From Kordia sp050633145 (lineage in GTDB: Bacteria; Bacteroidota; Bacteroidia; Flavobacteriales; Flavobacteriaceae), in the NCBI RefSeq assembly GCF_050633145.1, contig NZ_JBOEFY010000004.1:62001-126000 (forward strand): a stretch of 64,000 bases of DNA. Reading direction: 5' to 3'. This document shows, one piece after another, positions 16,282 to 25,238 of this stretch. Below the pieces are notes generated by a model. That model was given only the letters and a program-made list of their open reading frames with translations, did not search any database and had not been told where the DNA came from. The position numbers were made by a program, and so were the translations under genes. Every line of letters begins with the position of its first letter. The first letter of the stretch is position 1.

Positions 16282-18630
16282 CTAAAAACTCACTCGAAAT
16301 ACCATATTTAAGGTTGTACCCAATCCGATGTCGGTTTGTGCTGTCAGTTGTTGTGTGGTGTCGCCTTCTATTCTATATAATTTATCAATTTCGTTTTCAC
16401 GATTGTATAGGTTGATAACCGAAATTCCAAAACGTGCTTTTGTATTTTTTTCTTTGTGAAAATAGAAATCATACATCACACTTGCGTCTAATCGATGATA
16501 AGCAGGAAGTCTTTTGTTGTTTAAATCTCCATAAGTAATATCAAAATCTGTACTTCCATCATCGTTTTGCAATTCTGTAATTCCTGTTGCTTCCGTAAAG
16601 GGTTTTCCCGTAGTATATTGCCAACCTAAAGCAAACTGAATTTTTTTGTAGTTAAAAGTACTTGAAAAAGAGAGTACGTGTTTTTGGTCAAAATTTCCAT
16701 AAAACTTCCCTTCTTGTAATTCTGGAAATCGAAAATCGTTTTGACTTAAGGAATATCCCAACCAAAGGCTCATTTTTTTGATTCTTTTTTTCACCAATAT
16801 ATCTACCCCAAAAACTGTGCTGCTCCCTGTAGCATAATCTTCTCCTCCTTGATTTACGGGTCTAAATCCTTTTGTATAAGAAGACAATCCATCTATGCGT
16901 TTATAGTATCCTTCCACATCTATTTTCCATCCACGATCGGCAAACTGCACACCCGAAGTAATTTGTTTGTTGGATAGTACCGGAATATCATCTTCATCAG
17001 TTAATGCCCATATTTTATTATTGAGTCCCAATTCGTCAAACTCAAAAGATAGTAATTGACTTATTCCTTGATTTCTGATTTCCGCTGAGGCTTTTAGTTT
17101 CCAATTCTCATAAAAAGAATACTCTCCATACACTCTAGGTTCTAGGTAAAAATCATTCAGATTATCAAAATAATTTCCTCGTATTCCTGCTCTAAAATAC
17201 CAATCATCATTTTTAAAAGTGTATTCAGCAAATCCACTGTGAACTCGTTTTCTATTATTTACAACTTCATTAATAGAAATATTGTCTTCAAAATCTATAA
17301 TATCATACGTAACTCGATATTTTGTGAGATCGTATCCAAAATTAAATTTGTGATTTTTGTTTGGATGATAACTTGCGCTAATGACACCTCCTATGTCGTC
17401 TATACTATTTCCGTTAACATATAATCTTGTGTCTTCTAAACCATTAAACTCTCGAAAACGATACTTAGAATCGTATTTAGAGTAATGCAATTTCAAATCT
17501 GTTTTCCATGAGTCTCCGTACTGCGCTTTCCAATGAAAACTTACGCCATTGTTTTGTAGTTTTAGTTTGTCTGACGAACCTTCATTTTCTTCATCACTAC
17601 TGGCATGATTTAAGTCATTATTAATCAAAAGACCACTTACACTTATTTTATGATTTTCATTTGGTTTGAATATTATCTTTCCAAAAAAATCTGTGTAATA
17701 AAACTTATCTTCCAAAATAACGAGTTCTTCTTCAACTCGTACATTATTGACTTCCTCAATTTTAGTGTGCTGAAAAACTCTATCACTTAATGAATTATAT
17801 GTAAAAGAATTCCAAACATCCGTTAAAGATCTTCTTCCAGATAGCACAATGCCCAATTTGTCTTTTATGATCGGAAACTTTACAAAAGCATCCGAATGAA
17901 TTGCTGTAGAACCAATACTTCCCGTAAATTCTTCAGGTACATGTTCAAAAGATTTCATATCTATAATACCTGCCACACGAGATCCATAAACCGCGCTAGC
18001 TCCGCTTCTAAAAACATCAACTCTTTCTGTAATATAAGGATTAAAGGGAGAAATCATCCCAAAAAAATGCCCTCCATGATACACTGTAATTCCATCAAAT
18101 AATAATAAATTTTGATCTGGCGTTCCTCCTCGTATGTGCAAACGAGCAGATTCTGTTGGACTTCCAATTCCTGGAATTCGTTGTAAGCTTTGTAAAATAT
18201 CAGGTTCTGTCAATCCTGCTAAAACATTTAACTTTTTCGGTTGCAATGTAATTGCTTTATTCTCTTTATTTTGATCAAATCCTGAAGTAACATATTCAGA
18301 GACAATTACAACTTCATCTAAACTGTATTGACTTGTATTTTCGTTAAAAGCGGCTTCTGTAATGATAAAGTTTTCCGCATCAATTTCTGTAATTTCTACT
18401 TGTCCTTTATCTCTTATAAATGAAAGCATTGCTGACAATGTCGTTTGCCCTGTATATGTAATAGAAACATCTTGAAGAATTGCTGTATTGTATGAGAAAC
18501 GTACTTGAAAACGCTGTTCTAAATCGCGAATTACATCCGTTAACGGTTCTTCATTGTATTGTATTTTTTGTTCTTGTGCATTTGTAACCAACACAAATAA
18601 ACAAAAGTAAAATGCAACGATTTTTTTCAT
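16282..18630 (-). CDS. TonB-dependent receptor with N-terminal signalling domain
   Basis: Outer-membrane receptor of 782 aa. Residues 1-18 are a signal peptide. Residues about 20-92 form a secretin/TonB short N-terminal (STN) domain, as in FecA-type receptors that signal to FecR. The plug (about 125-240, with IPGIGSPTESARLHIRGG and DGITVYHGGHFFG) is followed by a 22-strand barrel ending in Phe (NMVFRVSF). FecR and an ECF sigma factor lie directly upstream, with the FecR stop and this start sharing a base (TAATG). The trio is a classical trans-envelope signalling set. The substrate (siderophore, haem, polymer or peptide) is unknown. Confidence 0.88.
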   Translation of the reverse strand: MKKIVAFYFCLFVLVTNAQEQKIQYNEEPLTDVIRDLEQRFQVRFSYNTAILQDVSITYTGQTTLSAMLSFIRDKGQVEITEIDAENFIITEAAFNENTSQYSLDEVVIVSEYVTSGFDQNKENKAITLQPKKLNVLAGLTEPDILQSLQRIPGIGSPTESARLHIRGGTPDQNLLLFDGITVYHGGHFFGMISPFNPYITERVDVFRSGASAVYGSRVAGIIDMKSFEHVPEEFTGSIGSTAIHSDAFVKFPIIKDKLGIVLSGRRSLTDVWNSFTYNSLSDRVFQHTKIEEVNNVRVEEELVILEDKFYYTDFFGKIIFKPNENHKISVSGLLINNDLNHASSDEENEGSSDKLKLQNNGVSFHWKAQYGDSWKTDLKLHYSKYDSKYRFREFNGLEDTRLYVNGNSIDDIGGVISASYHPNKNHKFNFGYDLTKYRVTYDIIDFEDNISINEVVNNRKRVHSGFAEYTFKNDDWYFRAGIRGNYFDNLNDFYLEPRVYGEYSFYENWKLKASAEIRNQGISQLLSFEFDELGLNNKIWALTDEDDIPVLSNKQITSGVQFADRGWKIDVEGYYKRIDGLSSYTKGFRPVNQGGEDYATGSSTVFGVDILVKKRIKKMSLWLGYSLSQNDFRFPELQEGKFYGNFDQKHVLSFSSTFNYKKIQFALGWQYTTGKPFTEATGITELQNDDGSTDFDITYGDLNNKRLPAYHRLDASVMYDFYFHKEKNTKARFGISVINLYNRENEIDKLYRIEGDTTQQLTAQTDIGLGTTLNMVFRVSF

Positions 18631-19565
18631 TAATGTGGACGAATTTCAATAGTTTTTTCTTGAGTGATGGTGTATGGAATTTTCATCGCTTTAAATACAG
18701 TTTTCACAGCTTGATTTATGTTTTCATGTGTGAATCTTCCCGAAAAATAAACATCTTTTAAATGTTCTTTTCCTGTTATTTTTATACCATATTGACGTTC
18801 CAATTCTGCCACAACTTCTTTAATGTGTATGTTATAAAAAGAACTTTCGTCAGAAAGCCATTCTGGTGTCGATTCAAAAATAGTATACTCTTCAAGTTTT
18901 CCTTTTTGTAGTGTAATTGCTTTTCCTTTGGTTAAAATAAAAGTTTTATTGTTTTCCAATTGTACTTGAACTTTCCCTTCATAACATTTCACCATATATA
19001 CATCAACTCTCGAATTTACAGAAAATTGTGTTCCCAAAACCGTGACTTCACCTTGATTTGAGTGTACCGTGAATGTTGCACCTTTTTTGACTTTGAAAAA
19101 AGCTTCTCCTTTTAAACTTAGTGTTCGATTGTTTTCCCAGTTGAATTTTGTAAAATTAATTTCAGAATCAGCGTTCAATCGTACCTCAGAATCGTCGGGA
19201 AGCTTAAACTCTGTTTGTTCTGCTATTTCAGTCGTGTAGATTGTTTCCTGAAACATAAATGTATAACCTACAAAAAGCAATACACAAGCCGCAGCTGCAG
19301 CATAAGCCCATCTTGGAATGAGTCGTTTTACTTTGCTAGGTGTTTCTTCAATGGTTTTGGATTTTGATTCGTTTTGAATCTTTTCTTGAAAAGCAGCATA
19401 GTTTGCTTCCAAATTAGGTTCAGAAAAAGAAGCTGTATCTAGCGTATCAATAATTTTTGCATACTCAACATAGTCTTCAGATTTCTGAAATTCAACAAGT
19501 TCAGATGCGGTCAATTCACCTGCCATCCAACGTGCTAAAAAGTTATCGTCATAATTCTGTTGCAT
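18630..19565 (-). CDS. FecR family anti-sigma regulator
   Basis: Inner-membrane sigma regulator of 311 aa. The cytoplasmic N-terminal part (about 1-80, with FLARWMAGELTASELVEF) binds the sigma factor. One membrane helix lies at about 86-105 (WAYAAAAACVLLFVGYTFMF). The periplasmic FecR domain (about 110-215, FKLPDDSEVRLNADSEINF) is followed by an STN-like tail that would contact the receptor. It is transcribed between the sigma factor gene (56-base gap) and the TonB receptor (one-base overlap). Confidence 0.9.
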   Translation of the reverse strand: MQQNYDDNFLARWMAGELTASELVEFQKSEDYVEYAKIIDTLDTASFSEPNLEANYAAFQEKIQNESKSKTIEETPSKVKRLIPRWAYAAAAACVLLFVGYTFMFQETIYTTEIAEQTEFKLPDDSEVRLNADSEINFTKFNWENNRTLSLKGEAFFKVKKGATFTVHSNQGEVTVLGTQFSVNSRVDVYMVKCYEGKVQVQLENNKTFILTKGKAITLQKGKLEEYTIFESTPEWLSDESSFYNIHIKEVVAELERQYGIKITGKEHLKDVYFSGRFTHENINQAVKTVFKAMKIPYTITQEKTIEIRPH

Positions 19566-19621
19566 ACGCTATTTATTTAGGGTTATATCTTTATAACCGC
19601 TTTGTTGAAAAAAAACCCATA

Positions 19622-20140
19622 TTAGAGTTTGTAATTTTTTATACTGGTTCGTAATTGGATCAATGCACGTTGCATTCTGGTTTCCACCGATTTAACCGAA
19701 ATTCCTAGTATTTCTGCTATTTCTTTGTACTTCTTTTTTTCGATTCTGTTGAGTAAAAAAACTTCACGCTGTTTTTCTGACAAAGCATTGATAGCATCAT
19801 TTAATTGCTGCTGAAATTCTTTTTCTCTCAATACAAAATCAGGATCTTCAATCTCTATATTGCTTTTTTTGACTTGCTTATATTTTAAAACTACTTTTTG
19901 ATGTTCGTAAATATTAAAATATGCATTCTTAACTACTGTAAATAAAAAAGAAACTGCTTTTTCAGGAGAAACTTTTGCACAGTTTTTCCAAAGTTTCACA
20001 AAAGCATCCTGCGTTAAATCTTCCGCCTGCGCTTCATCTTTACATTTAATGTAAATGAAATTTCGAACCGTAGCGAATTGTTTCGTAAACACGTTTTTAA
20101 AAACATGTTCGTCACAAACATTCGTGAAGATTTTTTGCAT
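19622..20140 (-). CDS. RNA polymerase ECF sigma-70 factor (FecI-like)
   Basis: Extracytoplasmic-function sigma factor of 172 aa. Region 2 (about 22-85, with DEAQAEDLTQDAFVKLWKN) recognises the -10 element and region 4 (about 112-165, LSEKQREVFLLNRIEKKKYKEIAEILGIS) recognises the -35 element. It is first in the sigma-FecR-receptor operon, so it should direct expression of this set when the receptor is occupied. The gap upstream (20141-20554) holds repeats. Confidence 0.92.
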   Translation of the reverse strand: MQKIFTNVCDEHVFKNVFTKQFATVRNFIYIKCKDEAQAEDLTQDAFVKLWKNCAKVSPEKAVSFLFTVVKNAYFNIYEHQKVVLKYKQVKKSNIEIEDPDFVLREKEFQQQLNDAINALSEKQREVFLLNRIEKKKYKEIAEILGISVKSVETRMQRALIQLRTSIKNYKL

Positions 20141-20204
20141 AAGAGTATTCTCAGTATTGATATTGTAAATATAGTTTTTTTATAAGAACCTTCTAGTAAT
20201 GTTC

Positions 20205-20435
20205 ATTTTTGTCTCGATACAAAATTCCAAATTGTCAGATCGAGTGAATTTGTGTCACATTGAGCATTATTGAGATTCAAATATTTTTGATTTAAAAATA
20301 CCTAGTGTAGCTATCGAAATGTAACAAATTTGTATCGAAATCTACTTGATTGCACGCTTTAAACCAAAACGGTTCAAGGTACTTCTCGATACTATTTTTT
20401 TGCGAAAAATCACTCGAAGTGACGTTTTGTTAAAG
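20205..20435. repeat. Interspersed inverted-repeat elements between fecI and the 7TM gene
   Basis: One diverged copy (about 20211-20260, TCTCGATAC to AGATCGAGTGAA) and one good copy (about 20377-20432, AAGGTACTTCTCGATAC to TCACTCGAAGTGACG) fill much of the 414-base gap 20141-20554. An open frame from 20438 with a TTG start is the upstream extension of the 7TM gene and is not taken as coding. Confidence 0.65.
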
Positions 20436-20480
20436 TCTTGAATCCAAAAGCAAAGCGATCCAGATTCTTGATTCTTTCAG

Positions 20481-20554
20481 AAAAAATAAAAACAAAACAT
20501 GGGGTAAATTTTACTATTCCTGTTTGTCTCATAAATCCACGAATACAATTATTT
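20481..20554 (+). promoter_or_regulatory. Leader block shared with the small membrane protein gene (copy 1)
   Basis: The block begins with AAAAAATAAAAACAAAACA, continues with GGGTAAATT and TTCCTGTT, and ends with ACAATTATTT at the ATG. A near copy stands before the gene at 23265 (23195-23264): the first 19 bases are identical, and GGGTAA and TTCCTGTT recur at the same spacing. Two genes of one locus thus share a leader, which suggests common control by RNA or protein. Confidence 0.6.
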
Positions 20555-22129
20555 ATGAGCAGACCAAAGAGTTTAACAATTGTACTGGCAATTCTTTTAT
20601 TTTTCTCGATCATTTCTATGAGCTTTAAGTTGCGCCCAATATCAAAATCGTATGAAGAGTTTCTTCCAAAAGAAATGTATAAAGTCTCTTATGACTTTTA
20701 TTTTAAAGGGAAAGATTCCATGTTTGTGAAGTCATATCTTCCACAAGATAATGAACGACAAAGAATTACGAATGCTTCTCAACAAGCTACTAATATTTCG
20801 TTTTCTACACATAAAGAAGCACTAAATAATCGTGGTATTTGGCGAACCACACAAAAGAAAAAATTTCACACTATACAATATGCGTTTACGTTTAAAGGAA
20901 AAGCTATTAAATATGTTATTGCAGATAATTTATCAAGACCAACAACAAATACTGTTGATGAAAAGTATCTTTTAGAAGAAACACATATTGAGGTTTTTCA
21001 TCCAAAAATTAACACCTTAGCAAATAGGTTAACTATAAATTCACAGGATTTAAAAAGTAGTATTACTTCGTTGTATACGTATGTGTATAACATTCCGTCA
21101 GCACCAATTAAACAGCGTACAAGTGCATTGAATGCATTGGAACAAAATTTAGCTTCTTGCAATGGAAAAGCGCGATTGTTTGTGGCTTTGTGTCGAAATC
21201 AAGGAATTCCTGCAAGACTAAAAGGCGGATTAATTTTAGAAGATACTCAGAAAAGAATTTCACATTTATGGACAGAAGTATTTATCCAAGAAAAATGGGT
21301 TCCGTTTGATGTGCTAAATGGTCATTTTGCGTATTTGCCTGCGAATTATTTAGAACTTTATACTGGCGATCGTCCGTTGATTACACATACAAAAGACATT
21401 TTGTTTGATTATAATTATACGATTCAAAAAGTAGCGCACGTTCCGTTTATCAATTCGGATACGTATACAACTTTACAAAACAATCCTTTTACATTTATCA
21501 AACTATCTGAAAGCGGAATCATTCCAAAAAAAGTACTTGGTTTTTTATTGCTATTACCATTAGCTGGATTGTTAATTGCATTGCTTAAAAATGTAGTTGG
21601 CTTAAAAACCTACGGTATCTTTTTACCTGTGTTAATTGCATATACCTTAAGTACGATTGGATTCTTTTCGGGAATTGGTCTTTTCCTATGCATTACAGGA
21701 TTGATTGCTTTATTTTCCATTCCGCTCAATCGCTGGGAATTGTTATACACACCAAAAATAGTTGTGTTATTAACCATCACTGTTATTAGCATATTACTGT
21801 TAATCTCTATTGGATTGTATTTTGAGATTTCTTGGTTGATTAAATTATCATTTTTCCCAATTATCGTAATTGTAATTATGTCCGAACGTTTTGCACGTGC
21901 TATTGAAGAAGATGGTTATAAAAAAGCTTCTAGTACTATTGGACAAACCTTAATAGCAACTGCTGCTTGTTATTTCGTTTTTGCCTCAGCAACCTTACAA
22001 ACCTTAGTGTTAATTTTCCCCGAAATCATATTCTTATGCTTACTAATCAATTTACTATTAGGAAAGTGGATTGGGCTTCGCATTACAGAATATTTCCGTT
22101 TTAAACGATTGATTTTTAGCAACAATTAA
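20555..22129 (+). CDS. Transglutaminase-like protein with C-terminal 7TM region (UUP1 family)
   Basis: Membrane protein of 524 aa. One helix (about 7-25) leads into a periplasmic domain (about 30-320), followed by about seven hydrophobic helices (about 325-515). The periplasmic domain has a transglutaminase-like core: LASCNGKARLFVALCRNQGIPAR, SHLWTEVF and WVPFDVLNG give a candidate triad of Cys202, His237 and Asp252. The related proteobacterial domain (Pfam 'inactive transglutaminase fused to 7TM') is encoded next to an alpha-L-glutamate-ligase-related ATP-grasp gene, and the same neighbour lies here at 22312. I chose ATG 20555 because the upstream extension crosses a leader block shared with another gene. 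The job may be handling of peptide or glutamyl conjugates at the inner membrane; this is inference. Confidence 0.82.
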   Translation: MSRPKSLTIVLAILLFFSIISMSFKLRPISKSYEEFLPKEMYKVSYDFYFKGKDSMFVKSYLPQDNERQRITNASQQATNISFSTHKEALNNRGIWRTTQKKKFHTIQYAFTFKGKAIKYVIADNLSRPTTNTVDEKYLLEETHIEVFHPKINTLANRLTINSQDLKSSITSLYTYVYNIPSAPIKQRTSALNALEQNLASCNGKARLFVALCRNQGIPARLKGGLILEDTQKRISHLWTEVFIQEKWVPFDVLNGHFAYLPANYLELYTGDRPLITHTKDILFDYNYTIQKVAHVPFINSDTYTTLQNNPFTFIKLSESGIIPKKVLGFLLLLPLAGLLIALLKNVVGLKTYGIFLPVLIAYTLSTIGFFSGIGLFLCITGLIALFSIPLNRWELLYTPKIVVLLTITVISILLLISIGLYFEISWLIKLSFFPIIVIVIMSERFARAIEEDGYKKASSTIGQTLIATAACYFVFASATLQTLVLIFPEIIFLCLLINLLLGKWIGLRITEYFRFKRLIFSNN

Positions 22130-22136
22130 TATGAGA

Positions 22137-22262
22137 TTCAAAGTACTTCTCGATATTATTTTTCTACGAAAAATGACTCGAAATGACGATGCTACTTACC
22201 TAGAAAACCTAAACGTCAGATTGGGTGTTCTGAAATACGTTTCAGAATGTATCGAGATTTAC
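22137..22262. repeat. Interspersed inverted-repeat element
   Basis: A copy with AAAGTACTTCTCGATA and GACTCGAAATGACG ends (about 22140-22187), then a diverged copy (about 22212-22262, AACGTCAGATTGGG to TATCGAGATTTACTT). They fill most of the 182 bases between the two genes of the locus. Confidence 0.6.
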
Positions 22263-22311
22263 TTGAACACTAACAAGTTCTTGTTCATACAGGAATAAAA
22301 AAAACAAAGCT

Positions 22312-23178
22312 ATGTTTAAAAATTTTTTCAAGAAAAGTCTACACAACAACTTCGAAACAATGGGAATTAATGAACGTAATGTATCCTTAATTTACCCAAA
22401 CAATCAACGCAAACATTATAAATTGGCGGACGATAAAGTACTCACAAAAAACATTTTAGAAACTTACGATATTCCTTGTGCAAAAACCTATGCTGTAATT
22501 GAACGCATTGGAGATATTGTTCCCGCTTGGAAAAGTATTCAACAGTATTCAAAAATAGCCGTAAAACCTGCCAATGGAAGCGGTGGTGGCGGCATTAAGA
22601 TTTTATCTAAAAAAGAGAATAGTTGGTATAGCAATGGCAAACTATGTTCTGAAAAATCTATTTTTATACACATGGCAAATATTATTATGGGCTATTTTTC
22701 TTTAGGTTCAGACGATCATGTATTGATAGAAGCCTGCATAGAACCACATCCGTTTTTCCATGAAATTTACCCAGAAGGTGTTCCCGATTTTCGAGTGATT
22801 TTACTCAACGGAAAACCTATTATTTCTATGCTTCGTATTCCAACAGACATTTCGGAAGGAAAAGCAAATTTACACCAAGGTGGTTTGGGTATAGGAATTG
22901 ATATGCAAAAAGGAGAATTGCTACAAGCGCATGATGGAAGCAAATATCACGATGTGCATCCAGATAATGGCAACCAAATTAAAGGCAAAAAGATTCCGCA
23001 TTGGAAAGCTATTTTAGAGATTTCTAAACAAACCGCTACACATTTTCCCTTGCAGTATTTAGGCGTCGATATTGTGATTGACAAAACTTTAGGGCCGTTG
23101 ATTATGGAAATTAATGTGCGCCCAGGTTTGGGCATTCAAATGGCGAATAAGGTTGGGATGAAAGGATTGTTAGAATAA
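22312..23178 (+). CDS. Alpha-L-glutamate ligase-related ATP-grasp protein
   Basis: ATP-grasp enzyme of 288 aa in the family known as alpha-L-glutamate ligase-related or sugar-transfer-associated ATP-grasp. The ATP glycine loop is VKPANGSGGGGIKIL (about 84-98), the central strand is DFRVILLNGKPIISMLRIP, and the metal ligands are in GVDIVIDKTLGPLIMEINVRPG. HQGGLGIGIDM is typical of this family and not of RimK. It is expected to form an amide bond between an amino acid and a carboxylate. It lies 182 bases after the 7TM transglutaminase-like gene, a neighbourhood also known from marine Proteobacteria, where a retropepsin-like protease is often the third gene; no such gene is here. Confidence 0.83.
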   Translation: MFKNFFKKSLHNNFETMGINERNVSLIYPNNQRKHYKLADDKVLTKNILETYDIPCAKTYAVIERIGDIVPAWKSIQQYSKIAVKPANGSGGGGIKILSKKENSWYSNGKLCSEKSIFIHMANIIMGYFSLGSDDHVLIEACIEPHPFFHEIYPEGVPDFRVILLNGKPIISMLRIPTDISEGKANLHQGGLGIGIDMQKGELLQAHDGSKYHDVHPDNGNQIKGKKIPHWKAILEISKQTATHFPLQYLGVDIVIDKTLGPLIMEINVRPGLGIQMANKVGMKGLLE

Positions 23179-23194
23179 TACTTATCAAATCTTT

Positions 23195-23264
23195 AAAAAA
23201 AATAAAAACAAAACACAGGGTAATTTCTGCACTTCCTGTTAGTAGGGAAAACAAAGACAATTAT
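23195..23264 (+). promoter_or_regulatory. Leader block shared with the 7TM gene (copy 2)
   Basis: Matches the block at 20481-20554: AAAAAATAAAAACAAAACA, GGGTAA and TTCCTGTT at the same spacing, and ACAATTAT before the ATG. ACAGG and CCTGT in this copy could form a small stem. Confidence 0.6.
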
Positions 23265-23465
23265 ATGACATTTCAAAAATCACCTTTTCCGTTCGTATTC
23301 CTATTCATTGCTATTATGAGCGTTACTGTATTTTTTAATTTTTCTGTAGATGCTTCAATTGAACAACCCATTGTGCATACGATTGAGAAACAAGAAACGA
23401 GTTCGTATCAAATTGCTACGGAAGAAACAAAACAGAATCGTTCAACTATTGCTAGTAACTATTAA
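23265..23465 (+). CDS. Small single-pass membrane protein, 66 aa
   Basis: Not recognised. A hydrophobic helix at about 8-27 (FPFVFLFIAIMSVTVFFNFS) is followed by a polar, Glu/Gln/Thr-rich tail that would lie in the periplasm. It is preceded by a leader nearly the same as that of the 7TM gene at 20555, and lies between the ATP-grasp gene and the outer-membrane barrel gene. This supports a real gene and a common function. It could be a tether or adaptor, or a substrate of the amidoligase. Confidence 0.6.
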   Translation: MTFQKSPFPFVFLFIAIMSVTVFFNFSVDASIEQPIVHTIEKQETSSYQIATEETKQNRSTIASNY

Positions 23466-23490
23466 TCAAGACTTTTCTGAAAAATAGAAA

Positions 23491-23592
23491 TGTCAGTTCG
23501 AGCATTGCTGAAAGCACCTAGCGTAGCTATCGAGAAGTACTTTATAAATGCACTTCTTCATAGAATCTCGACTGCGCTCGATTTGACATAAA
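23491..23592. repeat. Interspersed repeats before the barrel gene
   Basis: ATGTCAGTTCGAGCA...TATCGAGAAGTACTTT (about 23491-23551) is followed by TCTCGACTGCGCTCGATTTGACA (about 23568-23590). Both belong to the families seen through the window. Confidence 0.65.
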
Positions 23593-23621
23593 GTAATTCC
23601 AATTTATTAAATTATTCTTTT

Positions 23622-24752
23622 ATGAAATTTTCCCGATTAATCATCGTTGCTGGTTTTGTAACATTTTCAACCTATGTAAACGGACAGATAAAAGTAAAAA
23701 CAGAAACTTCTGCTGGATTTGAATCTAATATTTTTAAAGCACCAAATACTTTGTTTTCTGAAGACACAGACATTTTGATGCAACGAGAAGCCTTAGTCAC
23801 CGAAAGTATGTATCAAGATGCTTTGTTTAACTTTTCGTATCGTTTTAAAGATAGAACTCACGATTTGAAATTCTCAATGACTCCAGAGTTTCGCTATTAT
23901 TTTGATGAACCAAGCGCCAAACGAATCATTTTAAATAGTCGTGTAAATTATACGATGCGACTTAAAAAGTATTTCGAATGGGAAAGTACGATTCAGTATA
24001 AACTGAAAGATCAAAATGGACAAGATTTAGATCAGAATGAATTGAATACACGTTTAGGGTATCGTCAACTCAACGCCTTTAGCGGATTGAATTATAGATG
24101 GTATAAAAATAATAGATCGTTTGTGAAATTGCATTATACCTACAAGAATTTTGACAATTCAGATACACGCGCAATTGCCTATCATAGATATGGTGTTTCT
24201 ACAGGTTTCAAACATCTCAATTGGAAAAATGGCTTGTTACATAGTTATGGAATTCAAGCAGGTTTTTACCATCGATCGTATGATATTTTATCGCGTTCTT
24301 CTGGACAAATCTCAAAACGAACATGGCAATATTTGAATGTAGCATTGTCATATAAACTTCCGTTGAGCAAAAACTGGAATCTTACTTCTGGTTTGGCGTA
24401 CGAAAAACGTATGGATCGAACAGATGATGAATTTGGATATGACCAATTTAGACCATCTATTAGATTACAATACAAAACAGACAAATTGAATTTGAAACTA
24501 TCTAGCAGTTATAGCTTAAGAAGATTTAATGAATTGACAGCAGAAAACAGTGAAGAAATTGAAGTCGGATTGCTTGAATATGATTACTTACGTGCTCGAT
24601 TTTCAGGCGCATATCAATTGAATGATCAATGGGCAATTATAGCAAATGCCAATCTCATTGATAGAAAATCTAATAACACAAATATCAACACTACTGCTTT
24701 CCGATCGTATATATCGTATTATGCAGGATTAGGTGTTCGATTTACTTTTTAG
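23622..24752 (+). CDS. Outer-membrane beta-barrel protein, 376 aa
   Basis: The signal peptide (about 1-21, ending VNGQ) is followed by alternating aromatic/hydrophilic strands such as FRYYFDEPSAKRIILNSRVNY and HRYGVSTGFKHLNWKNG, and a C-terminal strand ending in Phe (YYAGLGVRFTF). This pattern predicts a barrel of about 14-16 strands in the outer membrane. No family with a known substrate is evident. As the last gene on the strand after the transglutaminase-like, ATP-grasp and small membrane genes, it may export or take up the product of that locus. A cluster of repeats follows. Confidence 0.75.
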   Translation: MKFSRLIIVAGFVTFSTYVNGQIKVKTETSAGFESNIFKAPNTLFSEDTDILMQREALVTESMYQDALFNFSYRFKDRTHDLKFSMTPEFRYYFDEPSAKRIILNSRVNYTMRLKKYFEWESTIQYKLKDQNGQDLDQNELNTRLGYRQLNAFSGLNYRWYKNNRSFVKLHYTYKNFDNSDTRAIAYHRYGVSTGFKHLNWKNGLLHSYGIQAGFYHRSYDILSRSSGQISKRTWQYLNVALSYKLPLSKNWNLTSGLAYEKRMDRTDDEFGYDQFRPSIRLQYKTDKLNLKLSSSYSLRRFNELTAENSEEIEVGLLEYDYLRARFSGAYQLNDQWAIIANANLIDRKSNNTNINTTAFRSYISYYAGLGVRFTF

Positions 24753-25222
24753 CACTTCGACTCTGCTCAGCATGAAAGAATTGAAATCCTTTTTAATAAT
24801 CAAGTCGTCAGTTCGAGTAGTTTTCGGAATGCATCTTGGCTACCCTCGATGTGACATATCGAGAACTGCTCTGAGTTTATTCAAAGTACATTATAAAATA
24901 TTAGTGAGTTGTAGTTAGTATCTACTGTAAGGCAAAAGTTTTATTGAAACTCTTGTCTTTAATCTCACTAAAAGTCAGTTCGAGTGGTTTTCAACAGAAA
25001 ACTGTATTCTGTTGGGTACATTTTTTCATTTCGACCCCAATCAATGTAAAAAACACTCGAACTGATGTTTTATCTACAAGAATGAGTATTGAAATCAACA
25101 AACGTCAGTTCGAGTGGCGAATCTAAGATTCGTTGTATCGAGAACTACTATGAAGTTCTAAGCTGTTCTCGATACAATTTTTTTGTTCTCGCTATGCTCA
25201 ATAAACAACACTCGAACTGACG
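24752..25222. repeat. Dense cluster of interspersed inverted repeats
   Basis: This 486-base gap (24753-25238) is almost entirely repeat. It holds TTCGACTCTGCTCAGCATGA (about 24757), CGTCAGTTCGAGTAG...TATCGAGAACTGCT (about 24808-24872), GTCAGTTCGAGTGG (about 24975) facing ACACTCGAACTGATG (about 25052), and the pair CGTCAGTTCGAGTGGCGAAT...TATCGAGAACTAC and TTCTCGATAC...ACACTCGAACTGACG (about 25102-25222). No gene is visible. Confidence 0.7.
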
Positions 25223-25238
25223 ATTCGATTATCAAGAA

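Noticed and set aside
20438..20554. N-terminal extension of the 7TM gene from a TTG
   Set aside because: The extension crosses a leader block shared with another gene, and the ATG at 20555 is followed by a normal membrane helix.
20555..24752. A retropepsin-like protease as the partner of the ATP-grasp/7TM pair
   Set aside because: No protein with an Asp-Thr/Ser-Gly aspartyl protease core is visible in or next to the locus.
24752..25222. CRISPR array in the repeat-rich gap
   Set aside because: The repeats are imperfect, face both ways and have no regular spacers. No cas gene is present.
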